Shown: one piece after another, positions 24,937 through 32,914 of the stretch
Position numbering within the stretch: the first letter of the stretch is position 1
Layout: each line of letters begins with the position of its first letter
Assembly: GCA_963825765.1 (NCBI GenBank)
Contig: CAWGUU010000009.1
Span: forward strand, 1 to 64,000
Length of the DNA stretch: 64,000 nucleotides
Source: CAWGUU01 sp963825765
GTDB lineage: Bacteria > Actinomycetota > Acidimicrobiia > Acidimicrobiales > AC-14
Direction: 5' to 3'
Program-made: the position numbers and the translations under genes
Notes under the pieces: model-generated
Told to the model about the DNA's origin: nothing
Database searches by the model: none
What the model saw: only the letters and a program-made list of their open reading frames with translations

Positions 24937-27759
24937 TCAGGGAGTGGTCAGCCCGAGCTCCAGGCGACGGCTCACGAGCTGCTGCTTCGAGCCGACCCCG
25001 AGCTTTCGGTACACGCGGGCCAGGTGCGTCTCGACGGTGCGGACGCCGATGTGCAGTCGGTCACCGATCTGGCGTGCAGTGAGCCCGAGGGCGGCCAACT
25101 CGGCGATCTGGCGCTCCCGCTCGGTGAGCGAGGGCTCCCCCAGCATGTCCCTGACCCGATCCGGGTTCGACCTGAGCTCTGACATCCGGGCGCGGGCACG
25201 GCCGGCACGAAGGACGGCGCCGTTGGACTCGAACGCCGCGATCGCCTCTACCAGGGCCTCGACGGCGCGGGCTCGGTCGCCGCGGATCGCGCTCGCGTAG
25301 GCGACGCGTGCCCGGGCTTCCAGTATCGGGAACCCGATGGTGCGCATGGAGGCGATCGCGTGGCGCGCTGCTGTCGCGGCATCGTCCGGCCGGCCCAAGG
25401 CGAGGAGCGACCAGGCGCTGGCGAACTGGTGGAACGCCTGGACGCTGGGAGCGCCGACGCGGCGAGCGAGATCCTCGGCGTTGGATGCGGCCCGGGCCGC
25501 CATTCGTGGGTCGCCGGCGACCGCCGCCACCTCGGCCAGGTCCACGAGCATCGGGCCCAGCACCGCGAATGCGCCCATGGCCGCGCAGCGGTCGACTGCT
25601 CGCTGGAGCACTGCGGCCGCCGTCGTCAGCCGATTCTCCGACCAGGCCACGAGGCCCTCGCCCCATCGCCGGAACTGGCTGAACAGGTCGAGATCGTCGC
25701 CCTCGTACTCCCGCACGATGCGATCGAGCGCGGACCGCCCCTGGGCGACCCGTCCCTGCTCGGCGTCCGCCATCGCTGCGTACAACGCGATCCAGGGAGG
25801 GGAGAGGTGTCGGGGCAGGACCTGCTCCGCCCGGCGAGCCCGGGAGGTCACCGTCGCCAGGTCGCCGCTCAACCACGCGATGTAGGCGCCGCTCTCCCAG
25901 ACGAGGGCATGCCTGCCGGCACCGCTCTCGGCCGCTTCCGACCAGCGGCCCCGGGCGGAGCTCATGTCACCCCGCATCGCGTCCTGCGACGCGAGGAGTG
26001 CGTTGGTGTGGGCTTCCACGAGCGGCCGGTCTTCAGGCGCGGCGAGCTCGACGCCGCGCACCAGAACCTCCTCTGCCTCGGCGAAGGACCCTTGCAGGGT
26101 CAGTGCCAGCCCGAGCGCGCCCAGCGCGCCGACGGCCGCCGACTGATCGCCCGCCTCCTCGGCGCCTCGAAGGAGGCGTCGGGCGTCGGTCTCCTGCCCC
26201 GGGAGGTCGCCCGACCACCCGCGCGCGTTGGCGAGCTCTATGCCGGCCAACCGGGCCTCGTGATCCCCACCGGCCTCCGCGCAGGTGCCGGCGCCCTCTC
26301 GGCACAGCTCAGAGGGATCGACCGCACCGGTGCGGGTGGCCAGGTCGGTGCTGCGAGCCAGGATCGTTGCGTGCCGACGCACGTCACCGACCCCCTCCAG
26401 CTGGTCGAGCATGCGCTGGACGGCTCCCACCCGGGTCTGGGTGTCGGGCGCCGTCCGGTAGCTGACCGTCGAACGTCGCGGCCACGACAGCGCATCGAGC
26501 AGGGCGAGCCACCGGGTGTCACCGGTGGGGAGGATGTCGACGAGCGTCGGGACGATGGCCCAGAGCAGCGCTTCCGAGCCCTGGTGCTCGGCCTCCCGCG
26601 CCTGCGCGATCAGCGCGTCGAGAGCGTTGCCGTCCTCGACCCGCGCCGAGCGGAGCAGGTGCAGGGTGCCGGCCTCGGCGCGTCCGGAGTTGACGAGCGT
26701 TCCGGCCGCTCGCTGGTGGAGGATCCGCCGCCTCGCGCCCCCGAGGGAGTCGTACAGGACCTCCCTCACCACCGGGTGGGCGATCTCGTACCCGAGGGGA
26801 CCGGCGTGGTCCTGCTCGACGACCACCCCGGACCGGACGAGCGTCTCGAGGACCAGTGCCACGTCCTCGACCGTTTCGCCGGCGATGTCGGCCAGATCGC
26901 CCGGATCCACCGGGCTGCCGATGACGGCGAGGAGCTCGAGCAGGGTGCGTGGTCCTGCTTCGAACTGGGCCAGCTCGGCGTGCACCCAGCGCGCCAGCTC
27001 CTCGGGCACGCCACCGAGCGCGGGCACGTGCGGATCGGCACGTGCTCGGACGAGCCCGTCGAGAAGCCCGGCGACGAAACGTGGGATCCCCCTCGATCGC
27101 ACCATGAGCCAGTCACTGAGCGCCGGCGGCGCGGCGCCGAGTCGGTCCGACGCCAGCTCGGCCACGTCGTCTCTCCGAAGGGGCTCGAGCCGGATGCGGC
27201 ACAGGACGTCGTCCTGCTCCAGCGCCGACAGCACCTCGGCGGCGGCCCGGTTGCCGTCGAGCTGATCCGGCCGGGCGGTTGTGACGACGAGGAGTCGGCT
27301 CCGCGCGTACTCCTGCGACAGAGCCTGGACGAGTCCCCAGAACGTGTCACCCGTCCAGTGGGCGTCGTCGAGGACGACTACCACCGAACGGTCGGCGCTG
27401 ACCGCCCCGATCACGTCGAGTATCCGCTCCGTGGAGTCGGGCTGGCCGAGCGTCTTCGCCCACCGGGCCAGGGGTGGTGCGGGCGTCAGTCGGGACGCGC
27501 GCCCCTGCAACGCGACAGCGGACACCGGATCGCCCGCCAACAACTCGCTGGCCAGACGCGTCTTTCCGAGCCCCGCCGCCCCGAGCACGACGGCAACCCG
27601 TAGCTCGCCCTTGTCGCTGCGATGTCTTTCAGCCCGGAGCTGTAGGAGCTCGCGCTGACGGCCTACGAACGCGCCCGATGTACCCGTGTCCACCGCGGGC
27701 CGTGCTCGCTGACCGACCCGCAGCTTGTGACCTCGGATGGTCTGCGATGCTGCCGACAT
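24937..27759 (-). CDS. LuxR-family transcriptional regulator with AAA ATPase domain (LAL type)
   Basis: A 940-residue regulator. The N-terminal AAA/STAND-type ATPase has Walker A GAAGLGKTRLASELL (about residues 59-73) and Walker B VVVVLDDAHW (about 128-137). A long TPR-like helical middle follows. The C-terminal LuxR/NarL helix-turn-helix spans LTERERQIAELAALGLTARQIG to the last 20 residues. LAL proteins usually activate nearby secondary-metabolite genes by binding dyads next to the -35. This one is encoded inside the island and is itself preceded by an island-type promoter, so it is the best candidate for the common activator and for autoregulation. That link is inference. Confidence 0.92.
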   Translation of the reverse strand: MSAASQTIRGHKLRVGQRARPAVDTGTSGAFVGRQRELLQLRAERHRSDKGELRVAVVLGAAGLGKTRLASELLAGDPVSAVALQGRASRLTPAPPLARWAKTLGQPDSTERILDVIGAVSADRSVVVVLDDAHWTGDTFWGLVQALSQEYARSRLLVVTTARPDQLDGNRAAAEVLSALEQDDVLCRIRLEPLRRDDVAELASDRLGAAPPALSDWLMVRSRGIPRFVAGLLDGLVRARADPHVPALGGVPEELARWVHAELAQFEAGPRTLLELLAVIGSPVDPGDLADIAGETVEDVALVLETLVRSGVVVEQDHAGPLGYEIAHPVVREVLYDSLGGARRRILHQRAAGTLVNSGRAEAGTLHLLRSARVEDGNALDALIAQAREAEHQGSEALLWAIVPTLVDILPTGDTRWLALLDALSWPRRSTVSYRTAPDTQTRVGAVQRMLDQLEGVGDVRRHATILARSTDLATRTGAVDPSELCREGAGTCAEAGGDHEARLAGIELANARGWSGDLPGQETDARRLLRGAEEAGDQSAAVGALGALGLALTLQGSFAEAEEVLVRGVELAAPEDRPLVEAHTNALLASQDAMRGDMSSARGRWSEAAESGAGRHALVWESGAYIAWLSGDLATVTSRARRAEQVLPRHLSPPWIALYAAMADAEQGRVAQGRSALDRIVREYEGDDLDLFSQFRRWGEGLVAWSENRLTTAAAVLQRAVDRCAAMGAFAVLGPMLVDLAEVAAVAGDPRMAARAASNAEDLARRVGAPSVQAFHQFASAWSLLALGRPDDAATAARHAIASMRTIGFPILEARARVAYASAIRGDRARAVEALVEAIAAFESNGAVLRAGRARARMSELRSNPDRVRDMLGEPSLTERERQIAELAALGLTARQIGDRLHIGVRTVETHLARVYRKLGVGSKQQLVSRRLELGLTTP

Positions 27760-28252
27760 GGGGAAGCTCCCGGGGAGGTAGGTGTTCTCTTGATCGGGCT
27801 CGCGCCGACGCGAGTCGGACGGGGATCGAAGAACGCGGAGCGAGTCGCATGCTCACGTCGGGCGCGCACGTGGGGATCGCCGCCAGGTCTCTCGAGATTC
27901 GAAAGGCAAGCGGCTGCGTCCTGCGGGCCGACAACCAACACTGGAATTGTCTCGGGGTCGTCCCTCGATGTCTCGGTCGACGCCGTGTGTCGCACGGTCC
28001 CATCCGTTCTCACCTGGGTGGGTACCCGGAGGTCTGAGGGTCAGGCGTAGTGGCCGCACACTAGGGAGAACGGTTTGGCGTGTCGTCCGTAGAAAGTACG
28101 GAAACCCCTCCGCCACCCCAATCGGGACTCAATGCTCCGTCGATCGGAGCACGCCGCTGTGGTTGCGTGAGCGGTCTCCCCGCGAGTCGTCGTCATCCCG
28201 GGGTCACCTTCAGAGCGCCATGATCGGCGCACTCGTTGAAGTGGAGGACACG
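27760..28252. other. Intergenic region between divergent regulator genes
   Basis: These 493 bases separate the LuxR-family ATPase gene from the PucR-type gene. They contain one island promoter facing left. Several short open frames of 60-124 codons occur on both strands but overlap one another and show no recognisable protein features. No second dyad facing right is present, so the PucR-type gene is probably outside the regulon or read from an undetected promoter. Confidence 0.6.
28058..28101 (-). promoter_or_regulatory. Island promoter for the LuxR-family ATPase regulator
   Basis: On the minus strand CCGTA-CTTTC-TACGG (28087-28101) leads into GACGAC (28082-28087). After 18 bases comes TAGTGT (28058-28063). 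Transcription would begin near 28051, leaving about 290 bases of leader before the ATG at 27759. No convincing gene is seen in that leader. Confidence 0.7.
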
Positions 28253-29581
28253 ATGGCGGGCCTCGTGCCGGAGGGTGGAGTGGTGCCGCGGGACGGTGGG
28301 TTGCGCCAGCGCGGGCACGCGCTCCTCGACGACCTGGCGGCCAGGTTCGAGGCTCGGGCCGAGCGCATTGCCGCCGACGTGGCGTCGGCGCTCATGGGCG
28401 GTTTCTCGGCCTCGGCCACCACGAGGGACGAGCTCGTGAGGGACACGCAGGCCTTCGTGTACGCCATCGCCAACTGCCTGCGCCGCGCCGGGCGGCGCGT
28501 CGATCCTTTGCTGTTGGAGCGCTGGCGGGCTCTGGGTCGACGCGGAGCAGCGGAGAACGTCTCCCTGTCCCGATTGGTCGAGGCGCTCGAGGTCGAAGCC
28601 GAGATCGTGATCGCGGCGCTGGTCGAGGAATGGTCGACGCTGTCCCCGGCGGGGCGCACCATCGAGGCGTACCTGATGTGCACGACCATGGCGCTGACGG
28701 CCCAGCGGTTGGCGGCGGTGACCGAGGCGTACCTCGACACCTGTCTGCAACGCCGGTCCGGACGGCGCTGGGCGACCGAGCAGCAGGTCGCCGAGCTCAT
28801 GACCCCCGAGCTCACGCCCGCCGAACGCATGGAGAAGGTGGTGGACGATTGCACCTCGTGCCTGCCCGGCGTCGGCTTCCTGGCGGCGTCCGCCTACATG
28901 GTCGTCGCCGTCGTTCTGACCGACTCCGACTGGTCGGTCGGCGACGAGTCGCTCGCGCGCCTGGCCCGGCAGGTGGAGTCGTCGTCCACCGCGCTGTGGG
29001 CGAAGGTCGGCAGGCTCGGCGTCCTAATCGTGCCCGTGACCGACGACGATGCCTCTGCCGGGCACGACGCAGTCGAGATGCTGTGCGCGGTGGCCGGCGA
29101 CCATATCCCCGACGCCAGGTTGCTGATGGCGTCGACGGGGCCACACCCCGGTCCGGCAGGTGTGCAGCACGGATTCGAACTGGTGCGATGCACCCTCGAA
29201 GTAGCCGAGCGGCTCGGGTGGCGCGGCGTCCTGAGGCCGGGCGACGTCCTCGTCCCCGCCCTTCTGGTGTCGGCGCCGCACGTCGCCGGCGAACTGGCCG
29301 ACCTCGTGCGCCCGCTCACCTCCGACGGTCACTCCGAGCGTGGTCTCGTCGGCACGCTTCGTCAGCACCTGGCGAGCGGTCTGTCGGTGGAGGCCACGTC
29401 GCGTGCGCTGGGTGTGCATCCGAGCACGGTTCGGGCCCGGCTGGGGCGGGTCGAGCGCCTCGTCGGGGGTCGGGTGGCCGACCAGGCGACGGCCTTGCAC
29501 CTGGCGTGCCTGGCATCGGACCTGGGCTTGGGCGGCGGTTCGGTAGTTGCTACGGACGACACCGGACGGGGTGATTCCTAG
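28253..29581 (+). CDS. PucR-type helix-turn-helix transcriptional regulator
   Basis: A 442-residue regulator. The N-terminal 170 residues are helical and resemble the RsbR/PucR-associated regulatory region. The central part is a GGDEF-like fold without catalytic motif. The C-terminus has the PucR HTH: TLRQHLASGLSVEATSRALGV-type helix followed by HPSTVRARLGRVERLVG. The ATG at 28253 is chosen because GGAGG lies five bases upstream; the frame is open further upstream. The last 40 bases contain the dyad, GACGAC and start of the -10 element of the ispG promoter, so transcription of this gene would read through that promoter. Its position between the LuxR-type regulator and ispG suggests a role in the island. 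Confidence 0.85.
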   Translation: MAGLVPEGGVVPRDGGLRQRGHALLDDLAARFEARAERIAADVASALMGGFSASATTRDELVRDTQAFVYAIANCLRRAGRRVDPLLLERWRALGRRGAAENVSLSRLVEALEVEAEIVIAALVEEWSTLSPAGRTIEAYLMCTTMALTAQRLAAVTEAYLDTCLQRRSGRRWATEQQVAELMTPELTPAERMEKVVDDCTSCLPGVGFLAASAYMVVAVVLTDSDWSVGDESLARLARQVESSSTALWAKVGRLGVLIVPVTDDDASAGHDAVEMLCAVAGDHIPDARLLMASTGPHPGPAGVQHGFELVRCTLEVAERLGWRGVLRPGDVLVPALLVSAPHVAGELADLVRPLTSDGHSERGLVGTLRQHLASGLSVEATSRALGVHPSTVRARLGRVERLVGGRVADQATALHLACLASDLGLGGGSVVATDDTGRGDS

Positions 29582-29584
29582 GCT
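29541..29584 (+). promoter_or_regulatory. Island promoter for ispG
   Basis: CGGTA-GTTGC-TACGG (29541-29555) leads into GACGAC (29555-29560). After 18 bases comes TAGGCT (29579-29584). It overlaps the 3' end of the PucR-type gene. Transcription would start near 29591, about 48 bases before the ATG of ispG. Confidence 0.7.
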
Positions 29585-29638
29585 TCGCCCCGAGCTGCGG
29601 GCGGGTTGTCGCCGCCCGGTCCCGGAGGAGGGCGTCCG

Positions 29639-30850
29639 ATGATCACCGAACGACGACCGACCCGGCAGATCGCTGTCGGGTCGGTGCTCGTCGGCGGGGG
29701 GGCGCCGGTGAGCGTGCAGTCGATGACCATCACCCGCACCGCGGACGTGGAGGCCACCCTGGCCCAGATCTACGACCTGGCCGGGGCCGGGGCCGACATC
29801 GTGCGCTGCACCGTCAACGACGCCGAGGCGGCGGTGGGCCTGGCCGCCATCGTGCCCCGCTCCCCGGTGCCCATCGTGGCCGACATCCACTTCCAGTACC
29901 GCCTGGCCCTGGCCGCCCTGGAGGCGGGGGTGGCCTGTCTGCGCCTCAACCCCGGCAACATCCGCAAGCCGGCCCACATCCGGGCCGTGGCCACCGAGGC
30001 CCGCGATCGGGGGGTGCCCATCCGCATCGGGGTCAACGCCGGCTCCCTCGACCCCGACATCGAGGCCCGCCACGGCGGGGCCACCGCGGCGGCGCTGGTG
30101 GCCTCGGCCCAGCGGGAGCTGGCCTACTTCGAAGAAGTCGGCTTCGACGACGTCAAGATCTCGGTCAAGGCCTCCAACGTGGGCCTGATGATCGAGGCCT
30201 ACCGGGCCCTGTCCGAGGTCACCGACCACCCCCTGCACCTGGGGGTGACCGAGGCCGGACCGCCCCCAGCGGGACTGATCAAGGCCACCGCCGGCATCGC
30301 CACCCTGCTGGCCGAGGGCATCGGCGACACCATCCGCTACTCCCTGACCGCCGACCCCGTGGAGGAGGCCAGGGCCGGCCGCCAGCTGCTGGAGGCCCTG
30401 GGCCTGCGGGAGCGCAAATCCGTCGACCTCATCGCCTGCCCCTCCTGCGGGCGGGCCGAGGTCGACGTCATCAAGGTGGCCCGGGAGGCCGAGGCGGCCC
30501 TGGCCGGGCGCAACCTGGCCATCCAGGTGGCGGTCATGGGCTGTGTGGTCAACGGCCCGGGCGAGGCCAAGGGGGCCGACATCGGCATCGCCGCCGGCCG
30601 GGGCAAGGGCCACCTGTTCGTCAAGGGCCGCATGGTGCGGGTGGTGCCCGAGGCCGACATGGTCACCGCCCTGGTGGAGGAGGCCGAGCGCTTGGTGGCC
30701 GAGGGCGTGGAGGCCCGCCTGGCCGCGGCCGACGTGGGGGCCGTCGAGGAAGCCGAGCGCGACCGCCTGGCCATGCTCGAGGTCCAGGGCGACGACCCCA
30801 ACGCCGTCGGCCAGCGGGTGGAGCTCATCCGCAAGACCACGACGACCTAG
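29639..30850 (+). CDS. ispG: 4-hydroxy-3-methylbut-2-enyl-diphosphate synthase (IspG/GcpE)
   Basis: A 403-residue MEP-pathway enzyme that reduces MEcPP to HMBPP using a [4Fe-4S] cluster. The TIM-barrel part has VSVQSMT, VADIHFQYRLAL and RLNPGNIR. The cluster cysteines lie in ACPSCGR and VMGCVVNGPGEA. The ATG at 29639 has GGAGGAG about nine bases upstream; upstream in-frame codons are rejected because they lie between promoter and RBS. The gene stands alone from the other MEP genes and has an island promoter, so it probably serves the terpene regulon rather than basal isoprenoid needs. The protein extends about 20 acidic/Arg-rich residues beyond the usual end. Confidence 0.95.
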   Translation: MITERRPTRQIAVGSVLVGGGAPVSVQSMTITRTADVEATLAQIYDLAGAGADIVRCTVNDAEAAVGLAAIVPRSPVPIVADIHFQYRLALAALEAGVACLRLNPGNIRKPAHIRAVATEARDRGVPIRIGVNAGSLDPDIEARHGGATAAALVASAQRELAYFEEVGFDDVKISVKASNVGLMIEAYRALSEVTDHPLHLGVTEAGPPPAGLIKATAGIATLLAEGIGDTIRYSLTADPVEEARAGRQLLEALGLRERKSVDLIACPSCGRAEVDVIKVAREAEAALAGRNLAIQVAVMGCVVNGPGEAKGADIGIAAGRGKGHLFVKGRMVRVVPEADMVTALVEEAERLVAEGVEARLAAADVGAVEEAERDRLAMLEVQGDDPNAVGQRVELIRKTTTT

Positions 30851-30860
30851 GCACCAGTCG

Positions 30861-30904
30861 TCCGTACTTCCTACGGACGACAGCCGAGCGAGCCGTTCTT
30901 ACGC
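30861..30904 (+). promoter_or_regulatory. Island promoter for the GluR0-like channel
   Basis: CCGTA-CTTCC-TACGG (30861-30875) leads into GACGAC (30875-30880). After 18 bases comes TACGCT (30899-30904). Here the symmetry extends to ten perfect base pairs per arm (GTCGTCCGTA and TACGGACGAC, 30856-30880), the most complete operator in the set. Transcription would begin near 30911. Confidence 0.78.
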
Positions 30905-30991
30905 TGATCGAAGCCGGATGACCCTTCCCACCCGCCATCGTCGCCACTCCGGTGCATCCGGCCGCCTCCTGGCCACTCGCTGAGGCAGGAC

Positions 30992-32092
30992 GTGCGGCGG
31001 AAAGCGGTTGGCGCCGCCGTGATCATCGTGGTCCTCGTCCCGCAATGCCTGCTTCTTCGCTCGTCGTGGGCACAGGCGGACGCTCCACCGGACCGACCGG
31101 CCCTCGTGGTCGTGAAGCGCTTCGTGCCCCTTGTCATCACCGACGGCGGAGAGGTTCGCGGGTTCAGCATCGACTTGTTCCGGGAGGTAGCGAAGCGAGC
31201 GGGTCTCGACTACGAGTTCCAGGAGGTCGGCACGGTCGAGGCGCAGGTCAACGCCGTAAGTACGGGCGAGGCAGACCTGGCCGTCGCAGGAATAAGCATC
31301 ACCAGCGGGCGGGAGGCCATGGTCGACTTCTCCCACCCGATCTACAACTCCGGCCTTCAGATCCTCGTTTCCGACACCGCCACCAGCTCGACTGCGAGCA
31401 AGTTCAAAGGGATCCTCTTCTCGCCCGGTCTCAGACAGCTCGTCCTGGCCCTCATGGCCGTGATCCTGGTCGTGGCCCATGTCGTGTGGCTGGTGGAGAG
31501 GCGCCGCAACCCCGACTTCCCCAGGGGCTATTTCCGAGGCGTATGGGAAGGGTGCTGGTGGGCGGCGGTGACGATGGCGACCGTCGGCTACGGAGACCAG
31601 CCCCCGAGGAGCGCCGTCGGGCGGATCCTTGCGATCTTCTGGATGTTCGCAGCCATCGTCATCGTGGCGAACCTCACCGCCAGCATCTCGTCGACCCTCA
31701 CGGTCCGGGAGCTGCAGGGTTCGATAAACGGCCCCGACGATCTCTTCGGCAAGCGAGTGGCGACCGTCCGCGGCACCACGTCGGCCCACTACCTCTCGTC
31801 GGTGGAGATCAACGCGGTCGAGGTGGATTCGATCGACGACGCCTATCCACTCCTGGAGGACAAGAAGGTCGAGGCGATCGTGTTCGACTCGCCGGTCCTT
31901 CGCAACTTCGCGGCGTCGGGCGGCCGGGGCAAAGCGCGCGTGGTCGGCCCCCTGTTCCAGCGGGAGGACTACGGGATCGCGATGGCGCAGGGCAGCCCGT
32001 ACCGGCAAGTGATCAACCAGTCCCTGCTGACGATCATCGAGGACGGCACGTACGCCCAGATCCGTCAGCGCTGGTTCGGTCCAGCGGAGTAG
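30992..32092 (+). CDS. Prokaryotic ionotropic glutamate receptor-like potassium channel (GluR0 type)
   Basis: A 366-residue protein with a signal peptide (about residues 1-28). A periplasmic-binding-protein-like ligand lobe (VVKRFVPLVITDGGEVRGFSID, GEADLAVAGISIT, DFSHPIYNSGLQ) is split by a pore module. The module is a first transmembrane helix (about 150-170), a pore loop with the potassium filter TVGYGD (about residues 194-199), and a second helix. The second lobe resumes with NGPDDLFGKRVATVRGTTS. This is the GluR0 layout: an extracellular amino-acid-type ligand gates potassium flux. Start is GTG 30992. It is monocistronic and carries the strongest island operator, tying ligand sensing or membrane potential to volatile terpene production. 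Confidence 0.88.
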   Translation: MRRKAVGAAVIIVVLVPQCLLLRSSWAQADAPPDRPALVVVKRFVPLVITDGGEVRGFSIDLFREVAKRAGLDYEFQEVGTVEAQVNAVSTGEADLAVAGISITSGREAMVDFSHPIYNSGLQILVSDTATSSTASKFKGILFSPGLRQLVLALMAVILVVAHVVWLVERRRNPDFPRGYFRGVWEGCWWAAVTMATVGYGDQPPRSAVGRILAIFWMFAAIVIVANLTASISSTLTVRELQGSINGPDDLFGKRVATVRGTTSAHYLSSVEINAVEVDSIDDAYPLLEDKKVEAIVFDSPVLRNFAASGGRGKARVVGPLFQREDYGIAMAQGSPYRQVINQSLLTIIEDGTYAQIRQRWFGPAE

Positions 32093-32099
32093 CTGACCC

Positions 32100-32770
32100 A
32101 AGGCGCTGGGCGGCTGCGGCTCGGGCGCTGCTCTCGCGGTCGATGATGTTCTTCGACACGTCCTCGACGTCATCGTTACCGGGGATGCCGGCGACGTGGA
32201 GCACCAGGCCCGCGGCGGGACACGAAAGCCCGCTACACGGAGGCGGCCCACTTGGCGCCGGGGATGAAGCCCAGGCCCCGCAGCTGCCGCAGGCGGGCAG
32301 GGTCGGCATGGGCCCGCTCGCCGGCACCGACGGCGTCCCACAGCACAGCACCACCACCTCGTGGTCCACCCGGCGATGGGTCTTGGACCCCTGAGTCTGC
32401 GTGCTTGGCCCGTGGGTCCGGTACAGGGCCCCGGGCACCTGGGACAGCCGGCGCAGGTGGGGGGCCACCACGCCGAATGGCCCGCCATCGGCGCTGGTCA
32501 GCGCCGGCACGCCCATGGCGCTGAGGTCGAGGGCGTACCCAGGCGCGACATCCGAGCCGTACCACACCCCGACGGCCAGGCCGGCGGCCAAGACGGCGAG
32601 GCCGTTGCGCAGGAGGGGGTGAGACCGGCAGCGTCCGGCGCCGCCCCGCACCGCCCCGGCCCACGACGCGCCGGGAAGAGCCGAGTAGACGCCGGCGACG
32701 GCCTTGTAGAGCACCACCTTGCCCACGTCGTGCTGAGAAGGTGGTTGTTGGTGGCGTCGGCGAAACACGG
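32100..32770 (-). pseudogene. Decayed gene, unidentified
   Basis: Coding-like GC-rich sequence on the minus strand is open in two overlapping frames (32034-32768 and 32233-32844) without either being a good protein. One frame has a plausible transmembrane stretch (NGLAVLAAGLAVGVWYG) and GVPALTSADGGPFGVVAPHL; the other ends in LRQLRGLGFIPGAKWA. That pattern suggests one ancestral membrane protein broken by indels. I do not recognise the family. Confidence 0.35.
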
Positions 32771-32886
32771 ACCACCAGGCCCACGTGCCATGGACGTGGG
32801 TGGCGGTGACGAGGACGGCGGAGACTCCGAACCTCGACCTGCAACGTCGCTGGCCGGCAAATATTGCGTAGGAAACCCTTGCGGAG

Positions 32887-32902
32887 TCGAACGTGTGTTC
32901 GC
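32887..32902. promoter_or_regulatory. LexA (SOS) box-like operator
   Basis: TCGAAC-GTGT-GTTCGC matches the Gram-positive/actinobacterial LexA operator pattern CGAAC-N4-GTTCG with perfect arms. It lies 13 bases upstream of the DUF222-HNH gene start. The related 13E12-repeat genes of mycobacteria are known to have LexA sites. Confidence 0.7.
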
Positions 32903-32914
32903 TACCATGGCGGG

